NCBI GenBank assembly: GCA_905182235.1
Contig: CAJJAM010000012.1
Span: 1-55,085 of the forward strand
Direction of reading: 5' to 3'
DNA from: SAR86 cluster bacterium SAR86B
GTDB taxonomy: Bacteria > Pseudomonadota > Gammaproteobacteria > Magnimaribacterales > Magnimaribacteraceae
Length of the DNA: 55,085 nucleotides
Shown: in pieces, positions 1 to 9,304 of the stretch
Layout: every line of letters starts with the position of its first letter
Numbering within the stretch: position 1 is the stretch's first letter
Position numbers and translations under genes: made by a program
Notes under the pieces: generated by a model
Seen by the model: only the letters and a program-made list of their open reading frames with translations
The model's database searches: none
Told to the model about the DNA's origin: nothing

Positions 1-493
1 AGATTACAGATTGAGGACTCTTGAACAGCAAGAAATTTTTATAAATTCAAAAGATGACCTTGGCGATGAAAAGATTAAAAGGACATTTAATGAATTAACC
101 CAAAATTTATACGAGGAAGGAAGAAACGTTGAAGTGCTTGGGAGAAAAATCAAAACCATAAGATTATCAAAAGGCCTCGTCTGGTTTTCCTTTAAAGAAT
201 TGTGTGAAGGTTTTAGAAGCTCTAAAGACTATATTGAGCTTTGCGTGGAGTTCCATACTGTTTTCGTATCGGGAATTCCCTTACTGGATTCCAAAAGTGA
301 TGACAGTACCAGAAGGTTTATAGCCCTTGTGGATGAATGCTACGAAAGAAACGTTAATCTCATACTATCTTCAGAGGCTCTAACAAAAGATCTATACTCA
401 GGCCAAAAGATGAAAGAACCTTTTAAAAGGACAATCAGTCGTTTAGAAGAAATGAGGTCTAGAGATTATTTATCCAAACCTCATCTAGCTTAG
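1..493 (+). CDS. zapE: Cell division protein ZapE (AFG1-like ATPase), C-terminal part
   Basis: The reading frame is open from the first bases of the window, so only the C-terminal ~164 residues are present and the true start lies upstream. The visible part matches the end of the AFG1/ZapE P-loop ATPase family: it opens with DYRLRTLEQ, then FKELCEGFRSSKDYIEL, then FVSGIPLL, and a sensor-type segment RRFIALVDECYERNVNLILSSE, and ends with RTISRLEEMRSRDYL. The Walker A and B motifs are outside the window. In E. coli ZapE is an ATPase that associates with the Z-ring under stress. An apparent TTG at position 11 is internal and not a start. The gene converges on the next one with a 3-base gap. Confidence 0.9.
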   Translation, partial: DYRLRTLEQQEIFINSKDDLGDEKIKRTFNELTQNLYEEGRNVEVLGRKIKTIRLSKGLVWFSFKELCEGFRSSKDYIELCVEFHTVFVSGIPLLDSKSDDSTRRFIALVDECYERNVNLILSSEALTKDLYSGQKMKEPFKRTISRLEEMRSRDYLSKPHLA

Positions 494-496
494 CTA

Positions 497-778
497 TTAG
501 ACAGCAGCAAGGACTTTTATTTCAGGGGGTCCTGCCATAAACGCGCCCATCTCAGCTCCAAGAGCCCTAAAGTAATCTGTCTTTCCATGAGCATCTTGTG
601 CCTCTTGATCTTTATACCTTTCAAGAAAAACATAGGTTGTTTCATTTTCTTTATACAAATCGTAATAAACAACACCATCTTCATTGGCGTTTACTTTTTC
701 GACAAGTTGGTTTGCTACGGCTTCAAAATCAGCACCAGAACCTTCTTTAATATTTAATGTAGCTACAATTCCTATCAT
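497..778 (-). CDS. Antibiotic biosynthesis monooxygenase (ABM)-domain protein
   Basis: A 93-residue single-domain protein of the dimeric alpha/beta barrel ABM fold. Typical features are the opening beta strand MIGIVATLNIKEG, the central YYDLYKENE strand and the segment containing HGKTDYFRAL near residues 64-72. Members include quinol monooxygenase YgiN and small heme- or quinone-handling enzymes, but the substrate cannot be read from the sequence. A strong ribosome binding site (AAGGGAGAA on the minus strand) lies just upstream of the ATG. The gene is divergent from the flavoprotein gene that starts at 851. A second ABM protein is encoded at about 37.56 kb; the two are not close copies. Confidence 0.8.
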   Translation of the reverse strand: MIGIVATLNIKEGSGADFEAVANQLVEKVNANEDGVVYYDLYKENETTYVFLERYKDQEAQDAHGKTDYFRALGAEMGAFMAGPPEIKVLAAV

Positions 779-850
779 TTTATTTCTCCCTTTTTAGAAT
801 AAGATGTAGACTTTATTTCTATTTTAAAAAATTATCGAGCACTTTCTAAT

Positions 851-2065
851 ATGAATGAAATTGTAGTTATAGGATCTGGTCAAGCTGCCGTTCAAGCCGT
901 GATGTCTTTAAAGAGGAATGAGTTCTCAGGTTCCATTAAAATTATTGGAGAAGAAGACCACCTTCCCTACCAGCGACCCCCTTTATCAAAGGATTTTTTG
1001 TTAGAAGGATACAAGCCTGAACGAGTGTCGTTAAAGAAAATAGAATTTTACGAGGAGAATGGGGTAGATTTAATTCTGGGCAAACGTGCAGAATCTATTG
1101 ATGCGAGTTTAAAAGAAATAGTTCTTAGTGGTGAAATTAAAATTAATTATGACCAACTTATACTTGCCACAGGAAGCAGGGTAAGAAAACTCAACGTACC
1201 AGGTTCTGATAAAAAAGGACTTTATTATCTTAGAGACTTAGATGATGCCAACGCACTAAAGCAGCGATTAAAGAAGAGTAAGCAAATGGTTATAGTCGGT
1301 GCAGGATACATTGGCCTGGAAGTTGCTTCAGTAGCTGCCAGTCTTGGAGTCGAAGTAACTGTCATTGAAATGGCTAATCGAGTCATGAACAGAACCGTTG
1401 ATCCTGTAATTTCTTCTTATTATCAAAAATTGCATGAGAGTCACGGAGTAAAAATACACTTGGATAATGGATTAAAAGAATTTGAAGGCGATGACTCAGT
1501 GACTGCAGTTCTTTGCTCGGATGGTCTTAGGCTAGAGGCCAATCTAGTTGTCATAGGAGCAGGTGTTTTGCCTAATCAAGAAATTGCTATGGAGGCAGGT
1601 CTGGAATGCAATAACGGAATAATGGTAAACGAGTACGGGGAAACCTCTAATGAACATGTCTACGCTTGCGGTGATTGCACAAACCATCCAAATAAAGGTT
1701 TGAACACAAGGTTAAGACTTGAATCGGTTCACAATGCCATGGAACAATCCAAAACAGTTGCAAGCACCATCATGGGTAACAGGGAGCCTTATGATCAAGT
1801 GCCATGGTTTTGGTCCGATCAATACGACCACAAATTACAACTGGTTGGAATCTCTGGTGAACATGATGAAGTGATCATGAGAGGCTCAGAGTCTGAACAA
1901 AAGTTTCTTCTTTTCTACTTAAAGAATTCTGTATTAATAGCCGTTAATGCTATTAATTCTTCAAAAGAGTTTCTTATCTGTAGAAAGCTAGTTGCAAATA
2001 AAGTTAAAATAAGTTCTGATGTTATTAAAGACCAATCTGTAAATTTAAATGATCTATTATTATGA
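851..2065 (+). CDS. FAD-dependent NAD(P)H:ferredoxin reductase-like protein
   Basis: 404 residues with the two-dinucleotide-binding-domain architecture of putidaredoxin/rhodocoxin reductases. The FAD-binding GSGQAA motif is at residues 8-13, the YQRPPLSK segment at 40-47, ATGSR at 106-110, the NAD(P)H-binding GAGYIG at 150-155, and the second FAD contact YACGDCTNHP in the C-terminal third. A short reductase C-terminal domain follows. Family members pass electrons from NAD(P)H to a [2Fe-2S] ferredoxin serving a P450 or dioxygenase; no such partner is encoded in this window, so the acceptor is unknown. The stop codon overlaps the hspQ start (ATGA), which indicates translational coupling. No good Shine-Dalgarno sequence is visible before the ATG. 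Confidence 0.85.
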   Translation: MNEIVVIGSGQAAVQAVMSLKRNEFSGSIKIIGEEDHLPYQRPPLSKDFLLEGYKPERVSLKKIEFYEENGVDLILGKRAESIDASLKEIVLSGEIKINYDQLILATGSRVRKLNVPGSDKKGLYYLRDLDDANALKQRLKKSKQMVIVGAGYIGLEVASVAASLGVEVTVIEMANRVMNRTVDPVISSYYQKLHESHGVKIHLDNGLKEFEGDDSVTAVLCSDGLRLEANLVVIGAGVLPNQEIAMEAGLECNNGIMVNEYGETSNEHVYACGDCTNHPNKGLNTRLRLESVHNAMEQSKTVASTIMGNREPYDQVPWFWSDQYDHKLQLVGISGEHDEVIMRGSESEQKFLLFYLKNSVLIAVNAINSSKEFLICRKLVANKVKISSDVIKDQSVNLNDLLL

Positions 2066-2394
2066 AAGAAACGGTTGAAACTGAGTATTCCCTGGGCCAG
2101 GTTGTAAAGCATAAGTTCCTTGATTTTAGAGGTGTTATTTATGACGTTGATCCTGAATTTAGCAACACTGAAGAATGGTATGAATCTATTCCTTTGGCAA
2201 TTAGACCTATTAAAGAACAGCCTTTTTATCACGTGTTCGCTGAGAATGATCAAGTCTTTTACTCAGCTTATGTTTCTCAGCAAAACTTATTAGTTGACGA
2301 TAGTAATACCCCAATAGAACATCCAGATGTACCTGTTTTCTTTGGGGGATTTGATGGTGCTTCTTACGAGCTTCTAGAGAATAGTAAAAATTAA
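2062..2394 (+). CDS. hspQ: Heat shock protein HspQ (hemimethylated-DNA-binding family)
   Basis: 110 residues matching the HspQ/YccV family: an N-terminal SLGQVVKHKFLDFRGVIYDVDPEF block followed in register by the conserved WYESIPLAIRPIKEQPFYHVF stretch (split here only for length) and a C-terminal tail with EHPDVPVFF. In E. coli HspQ is a heat-shock protein that binds hemimethylated DNA and acts as an enhancer and substrate of Lon. The start codon lies inside the stop of the upstream ferredoxin-reductase-like gene, and the stop codon overlaps by four bases with that of the convergent aminotransferase gene. I see no sigma-32 consensus directly in front of hspQ, so expression probably depends on the upstream gene's promoter. 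Confidence 0.93.
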   Translation: MKETVETEYSLGQVVKHKFLDFRGVIYDVDPEFSNTEEWYESIPLAIRPIKEQPFYHVFAENDQVFYSAYVSQQNLLVDDSNTPIEHPDVPVFFGGFDGASYELLENSKN

Positions 2395-3617
2395 GGATTT
2401 CTTCTTAAAGTAGCAAGCGCTACACAGCAAACAAATATCTCCATTGCCTGGTCCAGTTCCTTAATATTGCAAGCTGTCGGGGCCAATCTTATTATGTTGT
2501 CTTTAGGATCAACCCCATAAGGAAATGTTGCACCAGCCGGCGTGAGTTTTAGACCCAAACCAGAAGCCAAATTAATTATTTCTTTAGCCAACCCTTCTTG
2601 AGAAGTAAAAGAGACAAAATAACCACCCGTGGGTTTGGTCCAGGAACCGTAATTCTGTTTTGAAAGCCAATTATTAACCAATTCAAATTTAGGTTTCAGT
2701 ATTTCTGCATGCTTTTTCATGTGAGAAATCACCCCGCCATTTTTTCTAAAAAATTTAACATGCTTAGCTTGATTAACTTTATCAGGTCCGATTACAAGAG
2801 CTAAGTAATGCTTAAGAAAAAGATCAAGGTTGGATTCAGAAAGGGCTAAAAATCCAATTCCACTTCCCGCATAGGTCATCTTAGAAGTCGAAGCAAATGC
2901 AACTACTGAATCCAGGGCATCAATATCTTTCGCTAAGCTAAAGATATCTTCTAATTGAGTAGAATCTTTAAAATCATGAATAGCATAGGCGTTGTCCCAA
3001 AAAATCTTAAAATTTTGCTCTGCCTCTTTAGAAATCTTCAAAAGACCTTCGGTAGTTTTTTTAGAGTAAATATCTCCGGTGGGATTGGAGTGCTTTGGAA
3101 CACACCAAATACCTTTTATTGATTGGTCTTTTAGAACTAATTCTCGAACTGACTCTAAATCAGGCCCTTCTCCAGTAAGCTCAACGGGTATCATGTTTAT
3201 ACCAAACTCTTCACTCAGTCTAAAATGACGATCGTAGCCCGGTACTGGACATAAGAAAGATATTCTTTCTTTTGATGACCAGGGTCCATCTCCTGATCCG
3301 TGGAAGAACAGACTTGAAACGTACTGGGACATTAAGGTGAGGCTACTATTTCCTCCCGCCAAAACGTAACCTTTATCGCAACCTAAAATTTCTGCGCCTA
3401 ATTCTCGACAAGAATCCAAGCCTCGAGGTTCTCCATAGTTTCTTATATCCACTCCATCTACAATTGTTTGACCTTGTAATATGCCCTCTAAATCTGAGGA
3501 TAAATCTAATTGAGACTCATCTGGCTTTCCTCTAGTAAGATCAAGCTTCAACTGTCTTGTCTTGAGATCCAAGTACAGAGCTTCAGCTTCTTTAATGTCG
3601 GTAATTAAATTATTCAA
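2391..3617 (-). CDS. Aspartate aminotransferase, type Ic (MocR-like class I aminotransferase)
   Basis: 408 residues of the fold-type I PLP aminotransferase superfamily, belonging to the Ic aspartate aminotransferase group, as shown by the signature LKLDLTRGKP at 23-32 and NYGEPRGLD near 60-68. The PLP lysine is K246 in STSKMTYAGSGIG; the NPTGD substrate/cofactor loop is at 178-182 and the IFWDNAYAIHDF block at 205-216. It would interconvert aspartate and oxaloacetate with glutamate/2-oxoglutarate. The likely start is TTG at 3617, since no in-frame ATG sits nearby and alignment to the family begins here. A perfect 18-bp palindrome covers the region immediately upstream of the start. Confidence 0.88.
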   Translation of the reverse strand: MNNLITDIKEAEALYLDLKTRQLKLDLTRGKPDESQLDLSSDLEGILQGQTIVDGVDIRNYGEPRGLDSCRELGAEILGCDKGYVLAGGNSSLTLMSQYVSSLFFHGSGDGPWSSKERISFLCPVPGYDRHFRLSEEFGINMIPVELTGEGPDLESVRELVLKDQSIKGIWCVPKHSNPTGDIYSKKTTEGLLKISKEAEQNFKIFWDNAYAIHDFKDSTQLEDIFSLAKDIDALDSVVAFASTSKMTYAGSGIGFLALSESNLDLFLKHYLALVIGPDKVNQAKHVKFFRKNGGVISHMKKHAEILKPKFELVNNWLSKQNYGSWTKPTGGYFVSFTSQEGLAKEIINLASGLGLKLTPAGATFPYGVDPKDNIIRLAPTACNIKELDQAMEIFVCCVALATLRRNP

Positions 3618-3634
3618 TGTTTTATATAAAACAT
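3617..3634. repeat. Perfect 18-bp AT-rich palindrome at the aminotransferase start
   Basis: ATGTTTTATATAAAACAT is its own reverse complement. It touches the TTG start codon of the minus-strand aminotransferase gene and lies in the divergent gap to gcvT. It could be an operator or simply AT-rich promoter DNA; the sequence alone does not decide. Confidence 0.4.
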
Positions 3635-3754
3635 GATTTTATCATTCACTAAGAATTGTTCACATGTTTATACACATTTTTTGGGGATAAATAAAAAGTT
3701 TTAACAGACGAATTATATAAATTTAGTTAAAATCCTTCTTCAATTAAAAATTCT

Positions 3755-4840
3755 TTGTCACTACAAACGCCTTTAAATAGACTTCATATTCAAGCATCAG
3801 CAAAGATGGTTGATTTTCATGGCTGGTCAATGCCCATTAATTATGGATCTCAGATTGCAGAACATCAATCCGTAAGAAATAACTGTGGGATCTTTGATGT
3901 ATCCCACATGACAATCTTAGATTTTGAAGGGAAGCAAGCCAGGGATTTTATTAGATACATGATCTCTAATGATGTGGATAAATTGAAAGAAGATTGTGAT
4001 GGATTTTACTCTGCAATGCTCAATGAATCGGGTGGTGTTATAGATGATCTTATAGCTTATAAGATGCCATTCGGTTACCGATTAGTAGTTAATTGCGCAA
4101 CTAGAGAAGAGGACCTTAAGTGGCTTTCATCACATTTGAAAGGATTTGAAGTAACAATGGTAGAAAGAGATGACTTGTCCATGCTTGCTATCCAAGGCCC
4201 CCGATCAGAACAAGTTATTTCACTTTGCTCAAACTTACCAATAAGCCGTTTAAAAAATAAAAAAAGACAACAAGGTGTCATCGATGGTGAAACTTTCATA
4301 GCAAAAACAGGTTATACAGGTGAGCTAGGATTCGAAGTTATTTTATCCAATGAAGAGGCCCAAGGTTTATGGCAAGAAGCTGTCTCTGCAGGAGCTGAAC
4401 CTGTTGGGTTAGGTGCAAGAGACACTTTAAGATTAGAAGCCGGGATGAACCTTTACGGCTTTGAGATGGATGAATCTATTTCTCCTTTAGAATGCAACAT
4501 GGAGTGGACCGTTTGTTTGGAAGATAATGAAAGAGAATTTGTAGGAAAAGAAGCTTTTCTTGCTAAAAAAGATTCTAATAGCACCCTTGTCCTTGTTGGA
4601 CTGCTATTAGAAGAAAGAGCAATAATAAGAGCAGGTCATGAAATTTATCTAGATGCTGAAAGAACTATTAAAGGAATCGTAACAAGCGGTACTTATTCTC
4701 CAACTCTGAAGAAGTCTATTGCTCTTGCTAGAGTGCCCAAATCAAATAAAGAAATTTGCTATACAGAGGTACGGGGTAAACTTTTAGAGGCTAAAATAGG
4801 AAAGCCAAGATTTATTAAAGAAGGGAAATTTATATTTTAA
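3755..4840 (+). CDS. gcvT: Glycine cleavage system T protein (aminomethyltransferase)
   Basis: 361 residues, normal length for GcvT. The folate-binding N-terminal domain begins TPLNRLHIQASAKMVDFHGWSM (shown by the family-typical TPL..H and MVDF.GW.MP spacing), continues through HQSVRNNCGIFDVSHM, and the conserved TGYTGELGFE lies near residues 186-195, with GARDTLRLEAGMNLYG near 220-235. It transfers the aminomethyl carbon from the H protein to tetrahydrofolate and releases ammonia. The start is TTG at 3755, because the family motif begins before the first ATG (at about 3806). It is first of three genes gcvT-gcvH-gcvP on one strand; gcvH follows after 9 bases. No glycine riboswitch is recognisable upstream. 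Confidence 0.95.
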   Translation: MSLQTPLNRLHIQASAKMVDFHGWSMPINYGSQIAEHQSVRNNCGIFDVSHMTILDFEGKQARDFIRYMISNDVDKLKEDCDGFYSAMLNESGGVIDDLIAYKMPFGYRLVVNCATREEDLKWLSSHLKGFEVTMVERDDLSMLAIQGPRSEQVISLCSNLPISRLKNKKRQQGVIDGETFIAKTGYTGELGFEVILSNEEAQGLWQEAVSAGAEPVGLGARDTLRLEAGMNLYGFEMDESISPLECNMEWTVCLEDNEREFVGKEAFLAKKDSNSTLVLVGLLLEERAIIRAGHEIYLDAERTIKGIVTSGTYSPTLKKSIALARVPKSNKEICYTEVRGKLLEAKIGKPRFIKEGKFIF

Positions 4841-4849
4841 GGAATTGAT

Positions 4850-5236
4850 ATGAGTGAATCACCAGAAAATCTAAGATACTTAGCCAGTCATGAATGGGTA
4901 AAACTCGAAGATGATGGCACTGCGACCGTTGGAATTAGCGACCATGCACAAGATCTTCTAGGGGATATTGTTTTTGTAGAATTACCTGAAGTTGGCCAAC
5001 AACTTGGAGCAGAAGAAGAGGCTGCAGTTGTTGAATCCGTCAAAGCTGCTTCTGATGTTTATTCTCCAATAGGCGGAAAGGTTATAGAGATAAATGAAAA
5101 ACTTTTAGACGAACCTGATTTGGTTAATGGCTCTCCTTATGGTGACGGTTGGTTCTTCAAAATACAGCCAAATGATGTAGAGAGTTTAAAAAACCTCCTT
5201 TCGTCAGAAGAATATACTAACTCTCAGGAATCCTAA
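4850..5236 (+). CDS. gcvH: Glycine cleavage system H protein (lipoyl carrier)
   Basis: 128 residues, usual length. The lipoyl attachment site is K65 in [14 protein letters not shown], preceded by [13 protein letters not shown], and the C-terminal [10 protein letters not shown] is typical. The lipoylated arm shuttles the aminomethyl intermediate between GcvP and GcvT and the reduced dithiol to lipoamide dehydrogenase. A Shine-Dalgarno-like AAGGAA precedes the ATG. The lipoyl group would be supplied by LipB and LipA encoded at 37.9-39.4 kb in this same window. No gene for dihydrolipoyl dehydrogenase (L protein) is present here. Confidence 0.97.
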   Translation: MSESPENLRYLASHEWVKLEDDGTATVGISDHAQDLLGDIVFVELPEVGQQLGAEEEAAVVESVKAASDVYSPIGGKVIEINEKLLDEPDLVNGSPYGDGWFFKIQPNDVESLKNLLSSEEYTNSQES

Positions 5237-5251
5237 TAATTACATAAATGA

Positions 5252-8095
5252 ATGGCAGATAAAGAGAATAATTCTCCTGATAACGAATTCTTCAGTAGAC
5301 GACACATCGGTCCAAATAAGCTTGAGACCGCATCCATGCTTAAAAAAGTAGGATTCAACAACTTAGATGAATTTATTGCCGCCGTTGTACCTAAAGACAT
5401 CTTATTAAAATCTAAGTTATCAATAGGATCAGAAAAAACAGAGCGAGAAGCATTAATCGAATTAAAGAGAATAGCATCTAAAAATGAATCTTTTAATTCT
5501 TATATAGGACAAGGTTATTACAACACCATTACACCCGGTGTTATTCTTAGAAACGTTTTTGAAAATCCAGGATGGTACACATCTTATACTCCTTATCAGT
5601 CAGAAATTTCACAGGGTAGACTCGAGGCTTTAATTAACTTCCAAACAATGGTCTGTGATCTTACGGCCATGGAAATAGCGAATGCATCATTGTTGGATGA
5701 AGCCACTTCGGCAGCTGAAGCCATGTCTTTGTCCAGAAGAGTATCTAAATCTAAATCAAGTACTTTCTTTGTAGATGAGCAATGCCTTCCTCAGACCATT
5801 AATGTTCTCAAAACTAGAGCAAAACCACTGGGCATTGATATTAAAATTGGATCCCCTAAAGACAGTTCAAGAGAAGATTACTTTGGAATTATTCTTCAAT
5901 ACCCTTCGGCAGATGGGAGTCTAAATGATTACACATCCATAGTGGGGGAAGCTCACGAAAAGAAGGCCTTAGCAATTTTTGCCACGGATCTATTGGCTCT
6001 GACTTTAATTAAAGCGCCTGGCGAATTTGGAGCAGATATTGTCATAGGATCTTCTCAGCGGTTTGGTGTCCCAATGGGTTTTGGAGGCCCTCATGCTGCT
6101 TTCATGGCAACCAAAGAAGATCACCGCAGGTCACTGCCCGGAAGAATAGTAGGAGCTTCTATAGATAGTCATGGGAATATAGCCTATAGATTAGCTCTGC
6201 AAACCCGTGAGCAGCACATAAGGAGAGAGAAGGCTACAAGCAATATATGCACGGCACAGGCCCTCCTAGCAATTATGGCCGGCTTCTATGCGGTATATCA
6301 TGGAGCCGATGGTCTCAAAACTATTGCCATGAGGGTGAATAAAAATACAAAAAAACTGGCTAAAATTATTCTAGATAATGGCTATCAAATAAAATCAAAT
6401 TCTTTCTTTGATACTGTCGTCGTCATGACTGGAGATAAAACAGAAAATATCCTCAATAAGGCCTTAACAAAAAAATTAAATTTGAGAAGAGTATCTAAAA
6501 ACAGTATTGGCATATCTTTAGATGAAACGGTTACCGGTGAAGACCTAAATGTATTGGCCTCTCTCTTTTGCGATGACTACTCTTTGTCTGATGAACCATC
6601 GACTGAATCCATCCCCGATGATCTAATTAGAAAATCTAACTATCTTCAACATCCAGTCTTTAATAGATATCAAACAGAAACAGAAATATTGAGATACATA
6701 AGGAGGCTTTGTGATAAAGACATAGCTCTAGATAGAGCGATGATTCCACTTGGTTCTTGCACTATGAAACTTAATGCGACTTCAGAAATGCTGCCAGTTA
6801 GTTGGCCAGAATTTTCTTCAATCCATCCTCTTGCTCCACTTGAACAAGTAAACGGCTATATGGAACTTGTCTCTGAATTGGAAGATATGCTTGTTAATAT
6901 TACAGGTTATTCAGCTATTTCATTACAACCCAATGCAGGATCACAAGGAGAGTATGCGGGTCTGTTGGCAATAGATGCATACCATAAAGATCAAGGAGAT
7001 AAGGAAAGGAATATTTGCCTTATACCTAAATCTGCCCATGGCACTAATCCGGCTTCTGCTCAAATGGTGGGCATGAAGGTTGTCCCTGTCGAGTGTGATA
7101 ATGATGGAAATATTGATATAGATGACTTAAAAGCAAAAGCAGAGTTGCATTCAAAAAATCTGTCTGCGTTAATGATTACCTATCCTTCAACGCACGGTGT
7201 CTTTGAAACAACGGTTAGGGAGGTCTGTTCTTTAATTCACGGATACGGCGGCATGGTGTATATCGATGGCGCAAATTTTAATGCAATGGTTGGGTTGTGT
7301 TACCCAGGAGAATTTGGTGGAGATGTTTCTCACCTTAATCTGCATAAAACTTTCTGCATACCTCACGGAGGAGGAGGTCCTGGCATTGGACCCATTGGAG
7401 TTGTAAAAAAATTAGAAAAGTTCCTTCCAGGAACTCACAACCAAACAAGCTCTCCGGTAGGCCCCGTCTCTGCAACAGACTGGGGAAGTGCAAGTTTGCT
7501 GCCCATTAGCTGGATGTACATAAAAATGATGGGCTCGGAAGGGTTAAAAAGGTCCACAGAAATGGCTATTCTCAATACAAACTATATTGCCTCTAGGCTA
7601 CAAGGGCATTACGAAGTTCTTTACAAGGGCGAAACAGGCTTGGTGGCCCATGAATGCATCATCGACGTAAGGCCTCTTAAAGAAAGTGCAGGGGTTGAAG
7701 TTGATGATATTGCTAAAAGATTAATTGATTATGGTTTTCATGCTCCTACCATGTCTTGGCCCGTTGCTGGAACTCTTATGATTGAACCTACAGAAAGTGA
7801 ATCTAAATATGAAATAGATAGATTCTGTGACGCAATGATCAACATCAGAGAGGAAATAAGAAAAATAGAATCAGGAGACTTAGATCAAGAAGACAACATG
7901 TTAAAAAACGCACCTCATACAGCAAAACATGTTACTGGCGATTCTTGGGAGCACTCTTATTCAAGACAACTGGCAGCTTACCCCACAAAAAATCTTGAAG
8001 AAAATAAATACTGGCCACCGGTCGGTAGAGTCGATAACGTTTATGGCGATAGAAATCTAATGTGCAGCTGTCCTTCTATGGATGACTTTGATTAG
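5252..8095 (+). CDS. gcvP: Glycine dehydrogenase (decarboxylating), P protein
   Basis: 947 residues: a single-chain, fused GcvP (homologous N- and C-terminal halves), the form usual in Gammaproteobacteria and mitochondria. The N-terminal half starts with FFSRRHIGP and holds [20 protein letters not shown]; the C-terminal catalytic half contains [30 protein letters not shown] and the PLP lysine K699 in [17 protein letters not shown]. It decarboxylates glycine and passes the aminomethyl group to GcvH. The gap to gcvH is 15 bases and no good ribosome binding site is visible, so coupling to gcvH is likely. The stop codon overlaps by four bases that of the convergent HAD phosphatase gene. Confidence 0.97.
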   Translation: MADKENNSPDNEFFSRRHIGPNKLETASMLKKVGFNNLDEFIAAVVPKDILLKSKLSIGSEKTEREALIELKRIASKNESFNSYIGQGYYNTITPGVILRNVFENPGWYTSYTPYQSEISQGRLEALINFQTMVCDLTAMEIANASLLDEATSAAEAMSLSRRVSKSKSSTFFVDEQCLPQTINVLKTRAKPLGIDIKIGSPKDSSREDYFGIILQYPSADGSLNDYTSIVGEAHEKKALAIFATDLLALTLIKAPGEFGADIVIGSSQRFGVPMGFGGPHAAFMATKEDHRRSLPGRIVGASIDSHGNIAYRLALQTREQHIRREKATSNICTAQALLAIMAGFYAVYHGADGLKTIAMRVNKNTKKLAKIILDNGYQIKSNSFFDTVVVMTGDKTENILNKALTKKLNLRRVSKNSIGISLDETVTGEDLNVLASLFCDDYSLSDEPSTESIPDDLIRKSNYLQHPVFNRYQTETEILRYIRRLCDKDIALDRAMIPLGSCTMKLNATSEMLPVSWPEFSSIHPLAPLEQVNGYMELVSELEDMLVNITGYSAISLQPNAGSQGEYAGLLAIDAYHKDQGDKERNICLIPKSAHGTNPASAQMVGMKVVPVECDNDGNIDIDDLKAKAELHSKNLSALMITYPSTHGVFETTVREVCSLIHGYGGMVYIDGANFNAMVGLCYPGEFGGDVSHLNLHKTFCIPHGGGGPGIGPIGVVKKLEKFLPGTHNQTSSPVGPVSATDWGSASLLPISWMYIKMMGSEGLKRSTEMAILNTNYIASRLQGHYEVLYKGETGLVAHECIIDVRPLKESAGVEVDDIAKRLIDYGFHAPTMSWPVAGTLMIEPTESESKYEIDRFCDAMINIREEIRKIESGDLDQEDNMLKNAPHTAKHVTGDSWEHSYSRQLAAYPTKNLEENKYWPPVGRVDNVYGDRNLMCSCPSMDDFD

Positions 8096-8742
8096 TTAAC
8101 TATCCTAGAATCATTTATTTCCCAGCCTAGTGATATTGCCACTTCTCTGAGCTTACTATCAGGATTTAACACCACTGCTTTGGAAGAAAAATTAAGTAAA
8201 GGCAGATCGTTAATAGAGTCTGAATAAGCAACTGTCTCAGTTACCCTCCTGTCACCAAGCCATTTTTTGATCTTTGTTACTTTTTCTTCACCGAAATTAG
8301 GATTTCCAGATACCTTCCCTGTATAGCAACCTTCTTTTACTTCTGGATCAGTTCCAAAGAAAGTTTCAACCCCTAGTAAGTTAGCGACTTCTTTGACTAT
8401 AAAACTTAAGGTGCCGGATGTGATCAAACACTCATCGGAAGAATGTTTATCTAGCAAACCCTGACTTGTGGAGTCTTTAAACTCTTCAACAATAGTTAAA
8501 CAAAAAGGTTGCACAATATCTTGTACCTCTTGGACTGTCATTCCTTTGATGGGGCTCAACAGAAATTCTGTATACACAGAAAAATCTAAATCTCCTCGTC
8601 TATAGTCTTCATCAAATCTTCTAATTTTTTCCGCAAAGCCCTCATCCTGCATTAAGCCGTTTTCTGCCATGTACTTAGCCCAAGCGGCCTCAGCGTCGCC
8701 AGCCAATAAAGTGTCATCCATATCAAAAAAAACTAAAGTCAT
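8092..8742 (-). CDS. HAD-superfamily IB hydrolase (SerB-like phosphatase)
   Basis: 216 residues of the HAD-IB group. The catalytic aspartates are D7 and D9 in FFDMDDTLL; motif II is the threonine/serine stretch LITSGT, and motif III/IV is [11 protein letters not shown] near the C terminus, with an alpha-helical cap domain between. The family includes phosphoserine phosphatase and related small-metabolite phosphatases; a gene of this type commonly lies divergent from rppH in Gammaproteobacteria, as here. The physiological substrate cannot be assigned from sequence. It might act on phosphoserine or phosphorylcholine-like esters, but this is only a family-level possibility. Confidence 0.85.
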   Translation of the reverse strand: MTLVFFDMDDTLLAGDAEAAWAKYMAENGLMQDEGFAEKIRRFDEDYRRGDLDFSVYTEFLLSPIKGMTVQEVQDIVQPFCLTIVEEFKDSTSQGLLDKHSSDECLITSGTLSFIVKEVANLLGVETFFGTDPEVKEGCYTGKVSGNPNFGEEKVTKIKKWLGDRRVTETVAYSDSINDLPLLNFSSKAVVLNPDSKLREVAISLGWEINDSRIVN

Positions 8743-8809
8743 TGATCATACCTATTAAGAAAGTGCATTATAAAGATAAGTTTGAAGTATTTAAGGAGAA
8801 TATTGACTG

Positions 8810-9304
8810 GTGCAAGATGACATATACAGGCCCAATGTAGCTATTGTAATTCTTAATAAAAAAGGTGATGTTCTTTGGTGCAGAAGAAAGAACCGTGATG
8901 GATGGCAGTTCCCACAAGGAGGTATAGATTCTGGAGAATCCCCAGAAGAAGCTGTGCTGAGAGAAACTAAAGAAGAAGTTGGTCTGGACTCTAGTCACTT
9001 TAATATTCTCTATGAGAATAAAGAATGGATAAATTATGAAGTTCCTAAAGCAAGAAGGTCTAATTACTTCTTTCAAAAGAAAAAGTTCATAGGCCAAAGC
9101 CAGAAATGGTTCTTGGCTGAATTAAAGTGCGATGACAGCCTAATTGATCTTCATTCCACCGTGCCAATTGAGTTTGATAAGTGGATATGGACGAAGTATT
9201 GGTACCCGCTTGGGGCAACTGTCACTTTTAAATCAGAAGCTTACAGAAGAGCTCTTAATTCTATGTTGCCGGCTTATACAAGATTTCTTAAGACAATTAA
9301 CTAG
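8810..9304 (+). CDS. rppH: RNA pyrophosphohydrolase RppH (Nudix)
   Basis: 164 residues. The Nudix box runs from G37 to L59 (GG..SGESPEEAVLRETKEEVGL), with the RppH-specific opening YRPNVAIVI and WQFPQGGIDSGE. It removes pyrophosphate from the 5' end of mRNAs and so starts 5'-end-dependent decay. The start is GTG at 8810, which aligns with the E. coli N terminus; AAGGAGAA lies about 11 bases upstream and serves as the ribosome binding site. The stop overlaps by eight bases the end of the convergent NRDE gene. The divergent partner is the HAD-IB phosphatase. Confidence 0.95.
   Translation: MQDDIYRPNVAIVILNKKGDVLWCRRKNRDGWQFPQGGIDSGESPEEAVLRETKEEVGLDSSHFNILYENKEWINYEVPKARRSNYFFQKKKFIGQSQKWFLAELKCDDSLIDLHSTVPIEFDKWIWTKYWYPLGATVTFKSEAYRRALNSMLPAYTRFLKTIN

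Noticed and set aside
1915-2253. Minus-strand ORF across the end of the flavoprotein gene and hspQ
   Set aside because: It is antisense to two recognised genes and shows no protein-family features.
3618-3754. Glycine riboswitch before gcvT
   Set aside because: The gap is only 137 bases, AT-rich, and lacks the conserved paired aptamer segments; nothing resembling them is visible.
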